Shown here piece by piece: positions 21,627 through 35,933 of a stretch of 64,000 nt of DNA. The notes below the pieces were generated by a model. That model was not told where the DNA came from. It saw nothing but the letters and a program-made list of their open reading frames with translations, and did not search any database. Source of the stretch: Enterobacter mori (lineage in GTDB: Bacteria > Pseudomonadota > Gammaproteobacteria > Enterobacterales > Enterobacteriaceae); the NCBI RefSeq assembly GCF_025244905.1, contig NZ_CP104285.1:496001-560000 (forward strand), in the 5' to 3' direction. The first letter of the stretch is position 1, and every line of letters begins with the position of its first letter. The translations under genes were made by a program, and so were the position numbers.

Positions 21627-23237
21627 ATGGAAATTACTAACCCGATCCTGACCGGCTTCAACCCGGACCCGTCCCTGTGCCGCCAGGGCGAGGACTACTA
21701 CATCGCCACCTCGACCTTCGAGTGGTTTCCCGGCGTGCGCATCTATCACTCCCGCGACCTGAAAAACTGGTCGCTGGTCAGCACGCCGCTGGACCGCGTG
21801 TCGATGCTGGACATGAAGGGCAATCCGGACTCCGGCGGCATCTGGGCGCCGTGCCTGAGCTACGCCGACGGAAAATTCTGGCTGCTCTACACCGACGTGA
21901 AGATTGTCGATTCGCCGTGGAAAAATGGCCGCAACTTCCTCGTCACCGCGCCGTCCATCGAAGGGCCGTGGAGCGAGCCGATCGCGATGGGCAACGGCGG
22001 GTTTGACCCGTCCCTGTTCCACGACGACGATGGCCGTAAGTACTACCTCTATCGTCCGTGGGGGCCGCGCCACCACAGCAACCCGCACAACACCATCGTG
22101 TTGCAGGCGTTCGATCCGCACACCGGCACGCTCTCGCCGGAGCGCAAAACGCTGTTTACCGGCACGCCGCTCTGCTACACCGAGGGGGCGCACCTGTATC
22201 GCCACGCGGGATGGTACTACCTGATGGTGGCCGAAGGCGGCACCAGCTACGAGCACGCCGTCGTGGTGCTGCGTTCCAAAAACATCGACGGGCCGTACGA
22301 GCTGCACCCGGAGGTGACGATGATGACCAGCTGGCACCTGCCGGAGAACCCGCTGCAGAAGAGCGGCCACGGCTCGCTGCTGCAGACCCACACCGGGGAG
22401 TGGTATATGGCTTATCTCACCAGCCGCCCGCTGCGCCTGCCCGGCGTGCCGCTGCTGGCCTCCGGCGGGCGCGGCTACTGCCCGCTGGGGCGCGAGACCG
22501 GCATCGCGCGTATTGAATGGCGCGACGGCTGGCCGTACGTGGAAGGCGGCAAGCACGCGCAGCTGACCGTGCCCGGCCCGCAGGTGGCCGAGCAGCCCGC
22601 AGCCGTTCAGAACACCTGGCGGGACGATTTCGACGGCAGCACGCTTGACCCTGAACTTCAGACCCTGCGCATTCCGTTCGACGACACCCTCGGCTCGCTT
22701 ACCGCACGACCGGGCTTCTTACGGCTCTACGGCAACGACTCGCTCAACTCGACCTTTACCCAGTCGACCGTGGCGCGCCGCTGGCAGCACTTTGTCTTCC
22801 GGGCGGAGACGCGGATGCAGTTCTCGCCGGTCCACTTCCAGCAGAGCGCGGGGCTGACCTGCTACTACAACAGCAAAAACTGGAGCTACTGCTTTGTGGA
22901 CTACGAGGAGGGGCAGGGGAGAACCATCAAGGTGATCCAGCTCGACCACAACGTGCCGTCGTGGCCGCTGCACGAGCAGCCGATTCCGGTGCCGGAGAGT
23001 GCGGAGAGCGTCTGGCTGCGGGTGGACGTGGATACGCTGGTCTACCGCTACAGCTACTCGTTTGACGGCGAGACGTGGCACGCCGTGCCGGTCACCTATG
23101 AGGCGTGGAAGCTGTCGGACGACTACATCGGCGGGCGCGGCTTCTTTACCGGCGCGTTTGTGGGGCTGCACTGCGAGGACATCAGCGGCGACGGCTGCCA
23201 CGCGGACTTCGACTACTTCACCTACGAGCCGGCATAG
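21627..23237 (+). CDS. yagH: GH43 beta-xylosidase YagH (XynB type)
   Basis: Cytoplasmic glycoside hydrolase family 43 beta-xylosidase/arabinofuranosidase of 536 residues, collinear with E. coli YagH. There is no signal peptide. The five-bladed propeller begins NPILTGFNPDPSL, with the catalytic base Asp in NPDPS and the general acid Glu in CYTEGAHLY; a C-terminal beta-sandwich (residues ~330-536) is typical of XynB. It would hydrolyse xylobiose imported by YagG. GGAGG precedes the start. Confidence 0.95.
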   Translation: MEITNPILTGFNPDPSLCRQGEDYYIATSTFEWFPGVRIYHSRDLKNWSLVSTPLDRVSMLDMKGNPDSGGIWAPCLSYADGKFWLLYTDVKIVDSPWKNGRNFLVTAPSIEGPWSEPIAMGNGGFDPSLFHDDDGRKYYLYRPWGPRHHSNPHNTIVLQAFDPHTGTLSPERKTLFTGTPLCYTEGAHLYRHAGWYYLMVAEGGTSYEHAVVVLRSKNIDGPYELHPEVTMMTSWHLPENPLQKSGHGSLLQTHTGEWYMAYLTSRPLRLPGVPLLASGGRGYCPLGRETGIARIEWRDGWPYVEGGKHAQLTVPGPQVAEQPAAVQNTWRDDFDGSTLDPELQTLRIPFDDTLGSLTARPGFLRLYGNDSLNSTFTQSTVARRWQHFVFRAETRMQFSPVHFQQSAGLTCYYNSKNWSYCFVDYEEGQGRTIKVIQLDHNVPSWPLHEQPIPVPESAESVWLRVDVDTLVYRYSYSFDGETWHAVPVTYEAWKLSDDYIGGRGFFTGAFVGLHCEDISGDGCHADFDYFTYEPA

Positions 23238-23241
23238 CGGC

Positions 23242-24000
23242 TCAGGCCGGGTAGCCCAGCGCGCGTGACAGCTCGAGCCCCGCCTGCTGGAGCTGCTCGC
23301 GGAAATTAGCCAGCTCGGCGTCGTCCACGCGGGAGGTCAGCGTCGACAGGCTCAGGGCGGCAATCACGCGGGATTCGTGGTTCCACACCGGCACCGCCAC
23401 GCAGCGCACGCCCTGCTCGTTCTCTTCGCTGTCCAGGGCATAGCCCTGCTCGCGGGTCTGCGTCAGGGCGGTCATTAACGCTTCGCGGGAGGCGAGGGTC
23501 GCGGGAGTAAAGGTGGTGTAGTGATAGCCCTCCAGCAGGGCGTTCAGCTCGGCCTCGCCCAGCCAGGCAATCAACACCTTGCCGATGGCGGTGGCGTGAA
23601 CCGGCAGGCGGCGGCCGATACGCGAATAGGCGATGGCGGCCAGCTTGCCTTCAATCTTCTCGATATAGACCCCTTCACGCCCGTCCAGGATCCCCAGATG
23701 GGTGGTCTGCCCGGTCCGCTGCGACAGCTCCGTCAGCCAGCCTTTCGCCTTGTGGCGAATATCGATGGAGCCCACGACAAAATGGCCGCGCTCGACCAGC
23801 TTCATGCCAAGGCGATATTTGCCGTTCTCCGGGTTCTGATCGATATAGCCGTGAAGCTGGAGGGTTTTCAGCAGCGAGTGGAGGGTGCTCTTGCTCAGCC
23901 CCATCAGTTTGCTGATGTCGGTGATCTTAAGCTCGGTGGCCTGCTCGTTGAACAGGTCGAGGATCTGCAACGCACGTTCAACAGACTGAATAATCGGCAT
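23242..24000 (-). CDS. xynR: IclR-family regulator of xylonate catabolism XynR (YagI)
   Basis: A 252-residue IclR-family repressor: N-terminal winged helix (residues ~5-65, with LSKSTLHSLLKTL as recognition helix) and the C-terminal effector domain (residues ~80-250). E. coli YagI, renamed XynR, represses xylonate catabolism genes and is nearly identical in remembered sequence. The start at 24000 gives MPIIQSVERAL; the ATG at 24063 adds 21 unrelated residues. It is convergent with yagH, 4 bp apart, and is followed upstream by a tandem palindrome array. A likely target is the palindrome at 17074. Confidence 0.94.
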   Translation of the reverse strand: MPIIQSVERALQILDLFNEQATELKITDISKLMGLSKSTLHSLLKTLQLHGYIDQNPENGKYRLGMKLVERGHFVVGSIDIRHKAKGWLTELSQRTGQTTHLGILDGREGVYIEKIEGKLAAIAYSRIGRRLPVHATAIGKVLIAWLGEAELNALLEGYHYTTFTPATLASREALMTALTQTREQGYALDSEENEQGVRCVAVPVWNHESRVIAALSLSTLTSRVDDAELANFREQLQQAGLELSRALGYPA

Positions 24001-24072
24001 AATGCTGGCATGTCCACGCTGGAATGAAGGCGAAAACGTACCTTTTTCGGGGTGAAAAATCAATTGAGCAGG

Positions 24073-24950
24073 CCTGATTTGCCCGGCGGCGCTTCGCTTG
24101 CACAGGCCTACGGGCTGGGTGTTCTCCCTCTCCCTTGAGGGAGAGGGCTGAGGTGAGGGTATCAGGCCGCATCGTCACCTGATTTGCCCGGCGGCGCTTC
24201 GCTTGCACAGGCCTACGGGCTGGGTGTTCTCCCTCTCCCTTGAGGGAGAGGGCCGGGGTGAGGGCACCAGGCCGCATCACCGCCTGATTCGCCCGGCGGC
24301 GCTTCGCTTGCACGGGCCTACGAGCTGGGTGTTCTCCCTCTCCCTTGAGGGAGAGGGCCGGGGTGAGGGCATCAGGCCGCATCGTCGCCTGATTCGCCCG
24401 GCGGCGCTTCGCTTGCACGGGCCTACGGGCTGGGTTTTCTCCCTCTCCCTGTGGGAGAGGGCCGGGTGAGGGCATCAGGCCGCATCATCGCCTGATTCGC
24501 CCGGTGGCGCTTCGCTTGCACGGGCCTACGGGCTGGGTGTTCTCCCTCTCCCTGTGGGAGAGGACCGGGGTGAGGGCACCAGGCCGCATCACCGCCTGAT
24601 TCGCCCGGCGGCGCTTCGCTTGCACGGGCCTACGGGCTGGGTTTTCTCCCTCTCCCTGTGGGAGAGGACCGGGGTGAGGGCACCAGGCCGCATCACCGCC
24701 TGATTCGCCCGGCGGCGCTTCGCTTGCACGGGCCTACGAGCTGGGTGTTCTCTCTCCCCGTGGGAGAGGACCGGGGTGAGGGCATCAGGCCGCATCACCA
24801 CCTGATTCGCCCGGCGGCGCTTCGCTTGCACGGGCCTACGGGCTGGGTTTTCTCCCTCAGCCCTGTGGGAGAGGGCCGGGGTGAGGGCATCAGGCCGCAT
24901 CGTCGCCTGATTCGCCCGGCGGTGCTTCGCTTGCACGGGCCTACGGGTTT
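24073..24950. repeat. Tandem array of nine ~104-bp palindrome/REP composite units
   Basis: Eight full units and one partial unit start at 24073, 24178, 24283, 24388, 24491, 24595, 24699, 24801 and 24906, with periods of 102-105 bp. Each unit has a REP-like arm (GCCCGGCGGCGCTTCGCTTG with CGGGCCTACG), a CCCTCTCCC/GGGAGAGGG hairpin followed by a GGGTGAGGG tail, and an ATCAGGC/GCCTGAT inverted repeat joining it to the next. Units differ by a few substitutions and small indels, chiefly in the hairpin loop. It separates xynR from the OTC gene. Confidence 0.93.
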
Positions 24951-24951
24951 T

Positions 24952-24981
24952 GTAGGCCGGGTAAGCGCAGCGCCACCCGGC
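24952..24981. repeat. REP element closing the tandem array
   Basis: GTAGGCCGGGTAAGCGCAGC ending GCCACCCGGC, a canonical REP, abuts the last partial array unit. It lies 38 bp beyond the 3' end of the OTC gene and may serve as its terminator. Confidence 0.85.
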
Positions 24982-25019
24982 AAAAAGAGCGCACCGAATC
25001 AATAATGTGGGAGAGAGGC

Positions 25020-26024
25020 TCACTCCCCAAGCGTCGCCACCATCACCGCCTTAATCGTATGCATCCGGTTTTCCGCCTGGTCGAACACGATGCTCGCCGC
25101 CGACTCAAACACCTCGTCCGTTACTTCCATCCCGCCGTGCAGATCGAACTCCTTCGCCATCTGCTTGCCGAGCGTGGTCTGGTCGTCATGGAACGCGGGC
25201 AGGCAGTGCAGGAACTTCACGTTCGGGTTGCCGGTCAGCGCCATCATCTGCGCGTTCACCTGATACCCGCGCAGCAGCGCGATCCGCTCCGCCCACTTCT
25301 CTTTGGCTTCGCCCATCGACACCCACACGTCGGTATAGATAAAGTCCGCGCCCTTCACGCCCGCCGCCACGTCTTCCGTCAGGACGATCTTCCCGCCGTG
25401 ATTCTCCGCCAGCGCGCTGCACTCCGCCACCAGGCTCTCTTCCGGCCAGCAGGCTTTCGGGGCCACCAGGCGCAGTTCCAGCCCGGTCAGCGCCGCCGCT
25501 TCCAGCATCGAGTTGCCCATGTTGTTGCGCGCGTCGCCCGCGTACACCAGCGTCATCTCGTTAAACGCCTTGCCCGGCAGGTGCTCCTGCATGGTCAGCA
25601 GGTCCGCCAGCAGCTGGGTCGGGTGGAACTCGTTGGTCAGCCCGTTCCACACCGGCACGCCCGCATACTGCGCCAGCGTTTCGACCACTTCCTGGCCGTG
25701 GCCGCGATACTGAATGCCGTCGTACATCCGCCCAAGCACGCGCGCGGTATCCTTAATTGACTCTTTATGCCCAATCTGGCTGCCGCTCGGCCCTAAATAC
25801 GTGACGCGCGCGCCCTGGTCAAATGCGGCAACTTCGAAAGAGCAACGTGTACGGGTCGAGTCTTTTTCGAAGATGAGCGCGATATTTTTACCGGTAAGCT
25901 TTTGTACTTCCTTGCCATTTTTTTTATCGGCTTTGAGCTGTGCAGCGAGGGTCAGCAGAGAAGTGAACTCTGCAGGGGTAAAGTCGAGCAATTTCAGAAA
26001 GTGTTTCTTGTACAGATCAGACAT
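25020..26024 (-). CDS. argF: Biosynthetic ornithine carbamoyltransferase (ArgF-like, at the argI locus)
   Basis: Makes citrulline from ornithine and carbamoyl phosphate in arginine synthesis. The 334-residue protein has [20 protein letters not shown] and HCLPAFHDD. It sits beside rraB, the E. coli argI position, but the sequence follows remembered E. coli K-12 ArgF rather than Arg[14 protein letters not shown] at the start, [27 protein letters not shown] and ATLGE at the end. ArgI has SGFYHKHF and ATLSK at the same places. Two ARG boxes lie upstream. It differs clearly from the catabolic arcB at 12461. Confidence 0.96.
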   Translation of the reverse strand: MSDLYKKHFLKLLDFTPAEFTSLLTLAAQLKADKKNGKEVQKLTGKNIALIFEKDSTRTRCSFEVAAFDQGARVTYLGPSGSQIGHKESIKDTARVLGRMYDGIQYRGHGQEVVETLAQYAGVPVWNGLTNEFHPTQLLADLLTMQEHLPGKAFNEMTLVYAGDARNNMGNSMLEAAALTGLELRLVAPKACWPEESLVAECSALAENHGGKIVLTEDVAAGVKGADFIYTDVWVSMGEAKEKWAERIALLRGYQVNAQMMALTGNPNVKFLHCLPAFHDDQTTLGKQMAKEFDLHGGMEVTDEVFESAASIVFDQAENRMHTIKAVMVATLGE

Positions 26025-26051
26025 TTTATCCTCGCATGGCGAACGCCACTT

Positions 26052-26090
26052 ATTGAATTAAAATTCACTTTATATGTGTAATTATTCATT
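26052..26090. promoter_or_regulatory. Tandem ARG boxes upstream of the OTC gene
   Basis: Box 1 (26052-26069) reads ATTGAATTAAAATTCACT, a full match to WNTGAATWWWWATTCANW. Box 2 (26073-26090) keeps the ATTCA half-site. The 3-bp gap between boxes is the usual spacing for an ArgR hexamer. This predicts repression by ArgR with arginine. Confidence 0.88.
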
Positions 26091-26188
26091 TGCAACCCCG
26101 TTTCACAATTCTTTCTTACAAAGGTGGAGGCAAACCCGTCCGTGTGTGAAAATAGAAGTATCTGCCGCACTTTAAAGAGGATTGAGCC

Positions 26189-26614
26189 ATGGCAAACCCG
26201 GAACACCTGGAAGAGCAACGCGAAGAGACGCGTCTGATTATTGAAGAACTGCTGGAAGACGGCAGCGATCCGGACGCGCTGTACACCATCGAGCACCATT
26301 TCTCTGCGGATGATTTCGACGCGCTGGAAAAAATGGCGGTAGAAGCCTTCAAGCTGGGTTACGAAGTAACCGAGCCGGAAGAGCTGGAAGTGGAAGAGGG
26401 CGACACCGTCATCTGCTGCGACATCCTGAGCGAAGGCGCGCTGAAGGCGGAGCTGATCGACGCGCAGGTCGAACAGCTGATGAACCTGGCCGAGAAGTTT
26501 GACGTGGAGTACGACGGCTGGGGAACCTACTTCGAAGATCCGAACGGTGAAGACGGCGAAGAAGGTGACGACGAAGATTACGTCGACGAAGACGACGACG
26601 GCGTGCGTCACTAA
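26189..26614 (+). CDS. rraB: Ribonuclease E inhibitor RraB
   Basis: Acidic cytosolic regulator that binds RNase E and modulates mRNA decay. The 141-residue protein is nearly identical to E. coli RraB (138), beginning [17 protein letters not shown] and ending in an Asp/Glu-rich tail ([15 protein letters not shown]). It is divergent from the OTC gene as in E. coli and is followed by an intrinsic terminator. Confidence 0.97.
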   Translation: MANPEHLEEQREETRLIIEELLEDGSDPDALYTIEHHFSADDFDALEKMAVEAFKLGYEVTEPEELEVEEGDTVICCDILSEGALKAELIDAQVEQLMNLAEKFDVEYDGWGTYFEDPNGEDGEEGDDEDYVDEDDDGVRH

Positions 26615-26623
26615 GCGTTTCAG

Positions 26624-26648
26624 GCGGTGGCCCGCGCCACCGCTTTTT
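26624..26648 (+). terminator. Rho-independent terminator after rraB
   Basis: Perfect 8-bp stem GCGGTGGC/GCCACCGC with a four-base loop, followed by TTTTT. It lies 10 bp after the rraB stop, just before miaE. Confidence 0.9.
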
Positions 26649-26660
26649 CAAGGCAGAACC

Positions 26661-27419
26661 ATGGATTACCCGCAGATACTCGCCCCCGTACTCAACTTCC
26701 TCCAGTGCCCGACCCCGCAAGCATGGATTGATAAAGCCCGCGACCCGGCGAACCTGCCGCTGCTGCTCACCGACCACATGGTGTGCGAGCTCAAGGCCGC
26801 CCAGACCGCGCTGCTGCTGGTGCGTAAATACGTCGCCGACGAAAGCGGTGCCGACGCGCTGCTCGACTGGCTCAAACCCTACGAACAGTTCACCTTCCGC
26901 GACGGTCCGGAGCCGGACTTCATCGCCCTGCACAGGCAGATTGGCAAAAGCGTGATGCCCAAAACCGACGACCCGTGGGGCCAGGCGCTTATCGACAGCA
27001 TGGTGCTGCTGATTAAAGAAGAGCTGCACCACTTCTGGCAGGTGCGCGAGGCGATGCTGGCCCGCGATATTCCGTACGTCAAAATCACCGCCAGCCGCTA
27101 CGCCAAAGGGATGCTGAAGGAAGTGCGCACCCACGAACCGCTGACGCTGATCGACAAGCTCATCTGCGGCGCCTACATCGAAGCGCGCTCCTGCGAACGC
27201 TTCGCCGCGCTGGCCCCGTACCTCGACGACGACCTGCAGAAGTTCTATCTCTCGCTGCTGCGCTCGGAAGCGCGCCACTATCAGGACTACCTGACGCTGG
27301 CCCAGCAGGTGAGCGACGACGATATCTCACCGCGCATACAGCTTTTTGGCGAAATTGAAGCCACACTTATTTCGACACCGGACAACGAGTTTCGCTTCCA
27401 CAGCGGCGTGCCGGTGTAA
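26661..27419 (+). CDS. miaE: tRNA 2-(methylthio)-N6-isopentenyladenosine37 hydroxylase MiaE
   Basis: Non-haem diiron monooxygenase hydroxylating ms2i6A37 to ms2io6A37 in tRNAs reading UNN codons; Salmonella has it, E. coli does not. The 252-residue protein shows ferritin-like diiron ligands in EELHHFWQVR, EARSCERF and SEARHYQDY. The start at 26661 (MDYPQILAPVLNFL) is chosen over the frame opening at 26499, which overlaps rraB. The rraB-miaE order matches Salmonella. Confidence 0.94.
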   Translation: MDYPQILAPVLNFLQCPTPQAWIDKARDPANLPLLLTDHMVCELKAAQTALLLVRKYVADESGADALLDWLKPYEQFTFRDGPEPDFIALHRQIGKSVMPKTDDPWGQALIDSMVLLIKEELHHFWQVREAMLARDIPYVKITASRYAKGMLKEVRTHEPLTLIDKLICGAYIEARSCERFAALAPYLDDDLQKFYLSLLRSEARHYQDYLTLAQQVSDDDISPRIQLFGEIEATLISTPDNEFRFHSGVPV

Positions 27420-27449
27420 ACCGGCACAACTCAAGGATAAGGATGCGAG

Positions 27450-28172
27450 ATGAAAAAAACGTGGATCAGTACGGTCATTGTTATTTTTGCGGCCGCCGCC
27501 GTGGCGTTCTGGGTATTTTTCGACAGGCAGCGCGCGCCGGAACAGCAGATGGATGCTGCCCTCAACGCGATGCCCGCCTGGCAGGTGATTAAGGAGCAGG
27601 AGCCTGTGCTGCATCAGCGCATCCTCGACCAGATGGCCGCGCTGCAAAAAGCGGGCGAGCCGGAGCAGCAGATTATCGACACCATCCAGCCGCAGATCCT
27701 GCATCTGCAGATGTCGCGCCTGCAAAACGCCCCGGACGCCAACGTGGTGAACTACATGACCATCAACATGGAGCAGACCGCCGCCATCCAGAAGGTGAGC
27801 GACGACGCCTGCTTCCGCTTCCTTTACCCGATGGTGAAGGGCGGCGTGAACCCGATGCGCATGCTGGATAAAGACCTGATGAACCGACGCATGCAGGCCG
27901 ACGCCGACATGATGCGCGCCGCCTACGGCAAAAACCGCCACACCGTGACCCCGGCCGAGCGCGAGGCGGCCGCCGAGGATGTGCGTCCGATTATGAAGCA
28001 ACTTGCCGATAAGTACGGCGAGGACATCCAGCTGTTGCAGATGCCGGAGAAGGCGGCGGGCAAAGAGAAGCTCTCCTGCGATATGGTGCAGGACATGTGG
28101 GCGAAGGTGCTGGTGCTGCCGGAGCAGAAGGCGGCGGGGGTGATTCGGCTGGCGGTGTCTGAGCTGGAGTGA
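27450..28172 (+). CDS. Membrane-anchored periplasmic protein of unknown function
   Basis: I do not recognise this family. The 240-residue protein has one N-terminal hydrophobic segment (residues ~6-24) and a hydrophilic, Met/Gln-rich, mostly helical remainder, suggesting a periplasmic domain held in the inner membrane. Two cysteines (in DDACFRF and KLSCDM) could form a disulfide. It starts 30 bp after miaE with AAGGATAAGG upstream, so co-transcription is possible. Codon use resembles the core genes. Confidence 0.75.
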   Translation: MKKTWISTVIVIFAAAAVAFWVFFDRQRAPEQQMDAALNAMPAWQVIKEQEPVLHQRILDQMAALQKAGEPEQQIIDTIQPQILHLQMSRLQNAPDANVVNYMTINMEQTAAIQKVSDDACFRFLYPMVKGGVNPMRMLDKDLMNRRMQADADMMRAAYGKNRHTVTPAEREAAAEDVRPIMKQLADKYGEDIQLLQMPEKAAGKEKLSCDMVQDMWAKVLVLPEQKAAGVIRLAVSELE

Positions 28173-28223
28173 CGAAGGGCGCTGGTTTTTTGGGCACTTA
28201 GCGCGGGTTTAGCGCGTCGTCGC

Positions 28224-28251
28224 TTGCATGGCGGCGCGCGACAGGTATAAT
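28224..28251 (+). promoter_or_regulatory. leuX promoter
   Basis: TTGCAT (28224-28229) and TATAAT (28246-28251) with a 16-bp spacer, followed by a GC-containing start region about 27 bp before the tRNA. Confidence 0.75.
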
Positions 28252-28278
28252 CCACAACGTTTCCGCATCCCCTTCAGT

Positions 28279-28363
28279 GCCGAAGTGGCGAAATCGGTAG
28301 ACGCAGTTGATTCAAAATCAACCGTAGAAATACGTGCCGGTTCGAGTCCGGCCTTCGGCACCA
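28279..28363 (+). tRNA. leuX: tRNA-Leu (anticodon CAA)
   Basis: An 85-nt class II tRNA identical in layout to E. coli leuX. The acceptor stem is GCCGAAG/CTTCGGC, the anticodon arm TTGATTCAAAATCAA reads UUG, there is a long variable arm, the T-arm contains GGTTCGAGTCC, and CCA is encoded. leuX is a known integration site in E. coli and Salmonella. Here restriction genes follow it, but no integrase does. Confidence 0.98.
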
Positions 28364-28378
28364 AAAGATGCAAATCAA

Positions 28379-28402
28379 AGTCGCTTAAGGGCGGCTTTTT
28401 TT
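28379..28402 (+). terminator. Rho-independent terminator of leuX
   Basis: AGTCGC/GCGGCT stem (one G-T pair) with a six-base loop, followed by seven T residues. Confidence 0.8.
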
Positions 28403-28629
28403 GTGTCTGAAATCCCATATCCACCCAATTATTTTCCTTTATGAACAGCAAGCAGAATCCACATTACTCACTCTGCTGATAATCAGTTATTCAATATCAT
28501 TTTTCATTTCTTTGCCCTGTATCGTTTGCGATAGCCTTTATAGCGGGTATGATTTTGCGCACTGGATTCCAATAATGAATATTTGCCTGTGCACATTTGC
28601 ATTATGGCTGCGATCTCCCCGAGGGTTTC

Positions 28630-30989
28630 ATGACTAACACTAACTTTTCTCAAACGGCTGCGTTTATCTGGTCGGTAGCTGATTTGCTGCGCGGTGATTT
28701 TAAACAGTCTCAGTACGGGCGCGTGATCCTTCCCTTTACGCTGCTGCGCCGTCTTGAATGTGTGTTGGCGGAGACTAAAGACGCGGTGGTGGCGAAATAT
28801 GATGAATTAAAAACCAGCCCACTGCCGGAAGATGCCAAAGAGAAGTTTCTGCTGCGCGCCAGCGGGCTCTCCTTCTTCAATACCTCGAAGATGGATCTGG
28901 GCAAGATGGGCCAGAACGACATCAAAGCCAACCTAGAAAGCTACGTACAGGCGTTTTCACCGGATGCGCGTGAAATCTTCGAACACTTCAAATTCAGTGA
29001 GTTTGTTGGCCTGCTCGAAGATGCCAACCTGCTGTTTAAAGTGGTGAAGAAATTCGCCACCACCGATCTCAGCCCGAAAGCCATTTCCAACTATGAAATG
29101 GGCCTGGTGTTTGAAGAACTTATCCGCCGTTTTGCGGAAAGCTCCAACGAGACCGCCGGTGAGCACTTTACCCCACGCGATATCGTGCGTCTGACCACCT
29201 CGCTGGTGTTTATGGAAGATGATGAAGCCCTGACGCAGCCCGGTATCATCCGCACCATTTATGACCCGACGGCCGGGACCGGCGGCTTCCTCTCTTCAGG
29301 CATGGAATATGTGCACGAGCTGAACCCTAACGCGGTGATGCGCGCCTTTGGCCAGGAGCTGAACCCGGAATCCTACGCTATCTGTAAAGCCGATATGCTG
29401 ATCAAAGGTCAGGATGTCAGCCGTATTAAGCTGGGCAACACCCTCTCTAACGACCAGTTACCGCAGGATCAATTCGACTACATGCTCTCTAACCCGCCGT
29501 TTGGCGTGGACTGGAAGAAGATTGAGGGCGAAATTAACGACGAACATACGCAGAAAGGTTTTAACGGTCGCTTTGGCCCGGGCCTGCCGCGTGTTTCCGA
29601 CGGCTCACTGCTGTTCCTGATGCACCTGATCAGCAAAATGCGCGACAACCACAATGTGGATGGCACCGTGAGCAACGGCGGGCGTATCGGGATTATCCTT
29701 AACGGCTCACCACTGTTTACCGGCGGGGCGGGCAGCGGTGAAAGTGAAATCCGTCGCTACATTCTGGAAGCCGATTTGCTGGAAGGCATCATCGCGCTGC
29801 CAACGGACATGTTCTACAACACCGGCATTGCCACCTACGTCTGGATCCTCTCCAACAAAAAAGCGCCTGAGCGTAAAGGCAAAGTGCAGCTGATTGATGG
29901 TACCAACCTGTGCGGCAAGATGCGTAAGTCACTGGGTTCCAAGCGCAACCTGATGGGCGAAGACGATATCAAGCTGATCACGCAGACCTTTGGTGATTTT
30001 GAAATAGTGGATGCCACAACCCTGGAAGAACTGGGTCTGGAAAAAGCCGCAGAGCAAAAATCCAGCCGCGGTCGTCAGCCTGCCACCGCCAAACCCGAAG
30101 CGCCGAAAACCTTCGCCAGCAAAATCTTTTACAGCACCGACTTTGGCTATCGCCGCCTGACCATTGAACGCCCGCTGCGTTTATCCGCTCAGGTCACGGA
30201 TGAAGCGATTGCGACTCTGCGCTTTGCACCGAAGCCGTTTAACGCGCCGATGGAACGTCTGTATGAAGAGTTCGCGTCCCAGTGGCAGGAGGACACCTAC
30301 GGTGATTTCTCCGAACTGGAAGCAGAAGCGCGCGCCATCATCAAAGCCGAATTTGCCGAACTGAAAGAGAAGCAGATTAAAGACCTGCTCGACAGCAAGC
30401 TGTGGCTGGTGCAACGCGCCTTGATGGAAAAAGCGCAGCAGATTCAGGCAGCTCTGGGTACGCAGGCGGGTAGTAAAACGCTGGTGAGCAATGACTTCAA
30501 CCAGTTCCAGTTGACTCTGAAAGGGGCCATCAAAACAGCTGGCGTGAAGCTGGATGCGAAAGAGAACAAGCAGTTTATCGATGCTATCACTACGAGAAAC
30601 CCGGATGCCGAGCCGGTGGTGAAGAAGGTGCTGAAAGAAGCCGCTCAGCCGCTGTATGGTGCGTTTGAATACAAAGGTAAGGTTGTTGAGTTTGAGCAGG
30701 ACGGCGAGCTGCGCGATAACGAAAACGTGCCGCTGAACCCGGCGGTGTCCACAAGCGACCTGATTGAAAATTACTTCAAAGCCGAAGTGCTGCCACATGT
30801 GAATGACGCCTGGATCAACGCTGATAAGCGCGATGCCAAAGATAGCGAAGTGGGGATTGTCGGTTATGAAATTCCGTTTAACCGCCATTTCTATGTCTAC
30901 CAGCCACCGCGCCCGTTAGAAGAGATTGATGCCGATCTGGATGCCGTCAGCGCCGAGATTATGAAGCTGCTGCAGGAGGTACATTCCTG

Positions 30990-30990
<1 letters not shown>
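28630..30990 (+). CDS. hsdM: Type I restriction-modification system methyltransferase subunit HsdM
   Basis: N6-adenine methyltransferase subunit of a type I R-M system. The 786-residue protein has an N-terminal helical HsdM domain, the SAM motif DPTAGTGGF near residue 212 and the catalytic NPPFGVDW near residue 287. It is longer than the ~500-residue classical HsdM; the C-terminal ~300 residues are helix-rich and not assigned. The start at 28630 ([12 protein letters not shown]) has GAGGG upstream; the ATG at 28597 does not. The stop overlaps hsdS as TGATG. Confidence 0.94.
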
Positions 30991-35659
<4,669 letters not shown>

Positions 35660-35853
35660 GGTTTCACTTTCTGTCAGAATGAGGGATGTTATGTCAGGTG
35701 TAAGATAAGACACCTCATCCCCATTATTAGCCTCTCAATATATGTATGTCGAATTGATGGTAATTGATAGTTATTGAAATGATTTTAATTGTGAAATTAA
35801 ATTCTTTCTCAATTATAACTATGTAATAGATTATTTAAATAATTGCGCTAAAT

Positions 35854-35878
35854 AAATGGCCTATAAGGTAGGCCATTT
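35854..35878. terminator. Bidirectional hairpin between hsdR and an unknown convergent gene
   Basis: AAATGGCCTA/TAGGCCATTT, a perfect 10-bp stem with a five-base loop, in an AT-rich gap with A/T tracts on both sides. It can end both converging transcripts. Confidence 0.7.
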
Positions 35879-35933
35879 GTTACTATAATTTTTTATGAGG
35901 TGATAATGCTTTTACTTGTAATTCTTGGCGACC

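Noticed and set aside
17116..24000. yag cluster as part of a prophage, as in E. coli CP4-6
   Set aside because: No phage structural, integrase or replication gene flanks it here, and it lies between core genes tabA and the OTC gene.
24073..24950. The repeat array as a CRISPR locus
   Set aside because: Units are ~104 bp, nearly identical over their whole length and without unique spacers. No cas genes are near.
23978..25023. Long open frames (165 and 144 codons) on the minus strand with repeating peptides such as GEGEHPARRPVQAKRRRANQ
   Set aside because: They are products of the ~105-bp tandem DNA repeat, whose period is divisible by three. There is no ribosome site and the frames break wherever a unit has an indel.
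26499..26660. N-terminal extension of MiaE beginning inside rraB
   Set aside because: The extension reads through rraB codons in another frame and across a terminator. The ATG at 26661 gives the family N-terminus.
28340..28363. leuX 3' end as an attL of an integrated element
   Set aside because: I searched the following ~35 kb by eye for a second copy of the T-arm/acceptor sequence and found none, and no integrase gene is present.
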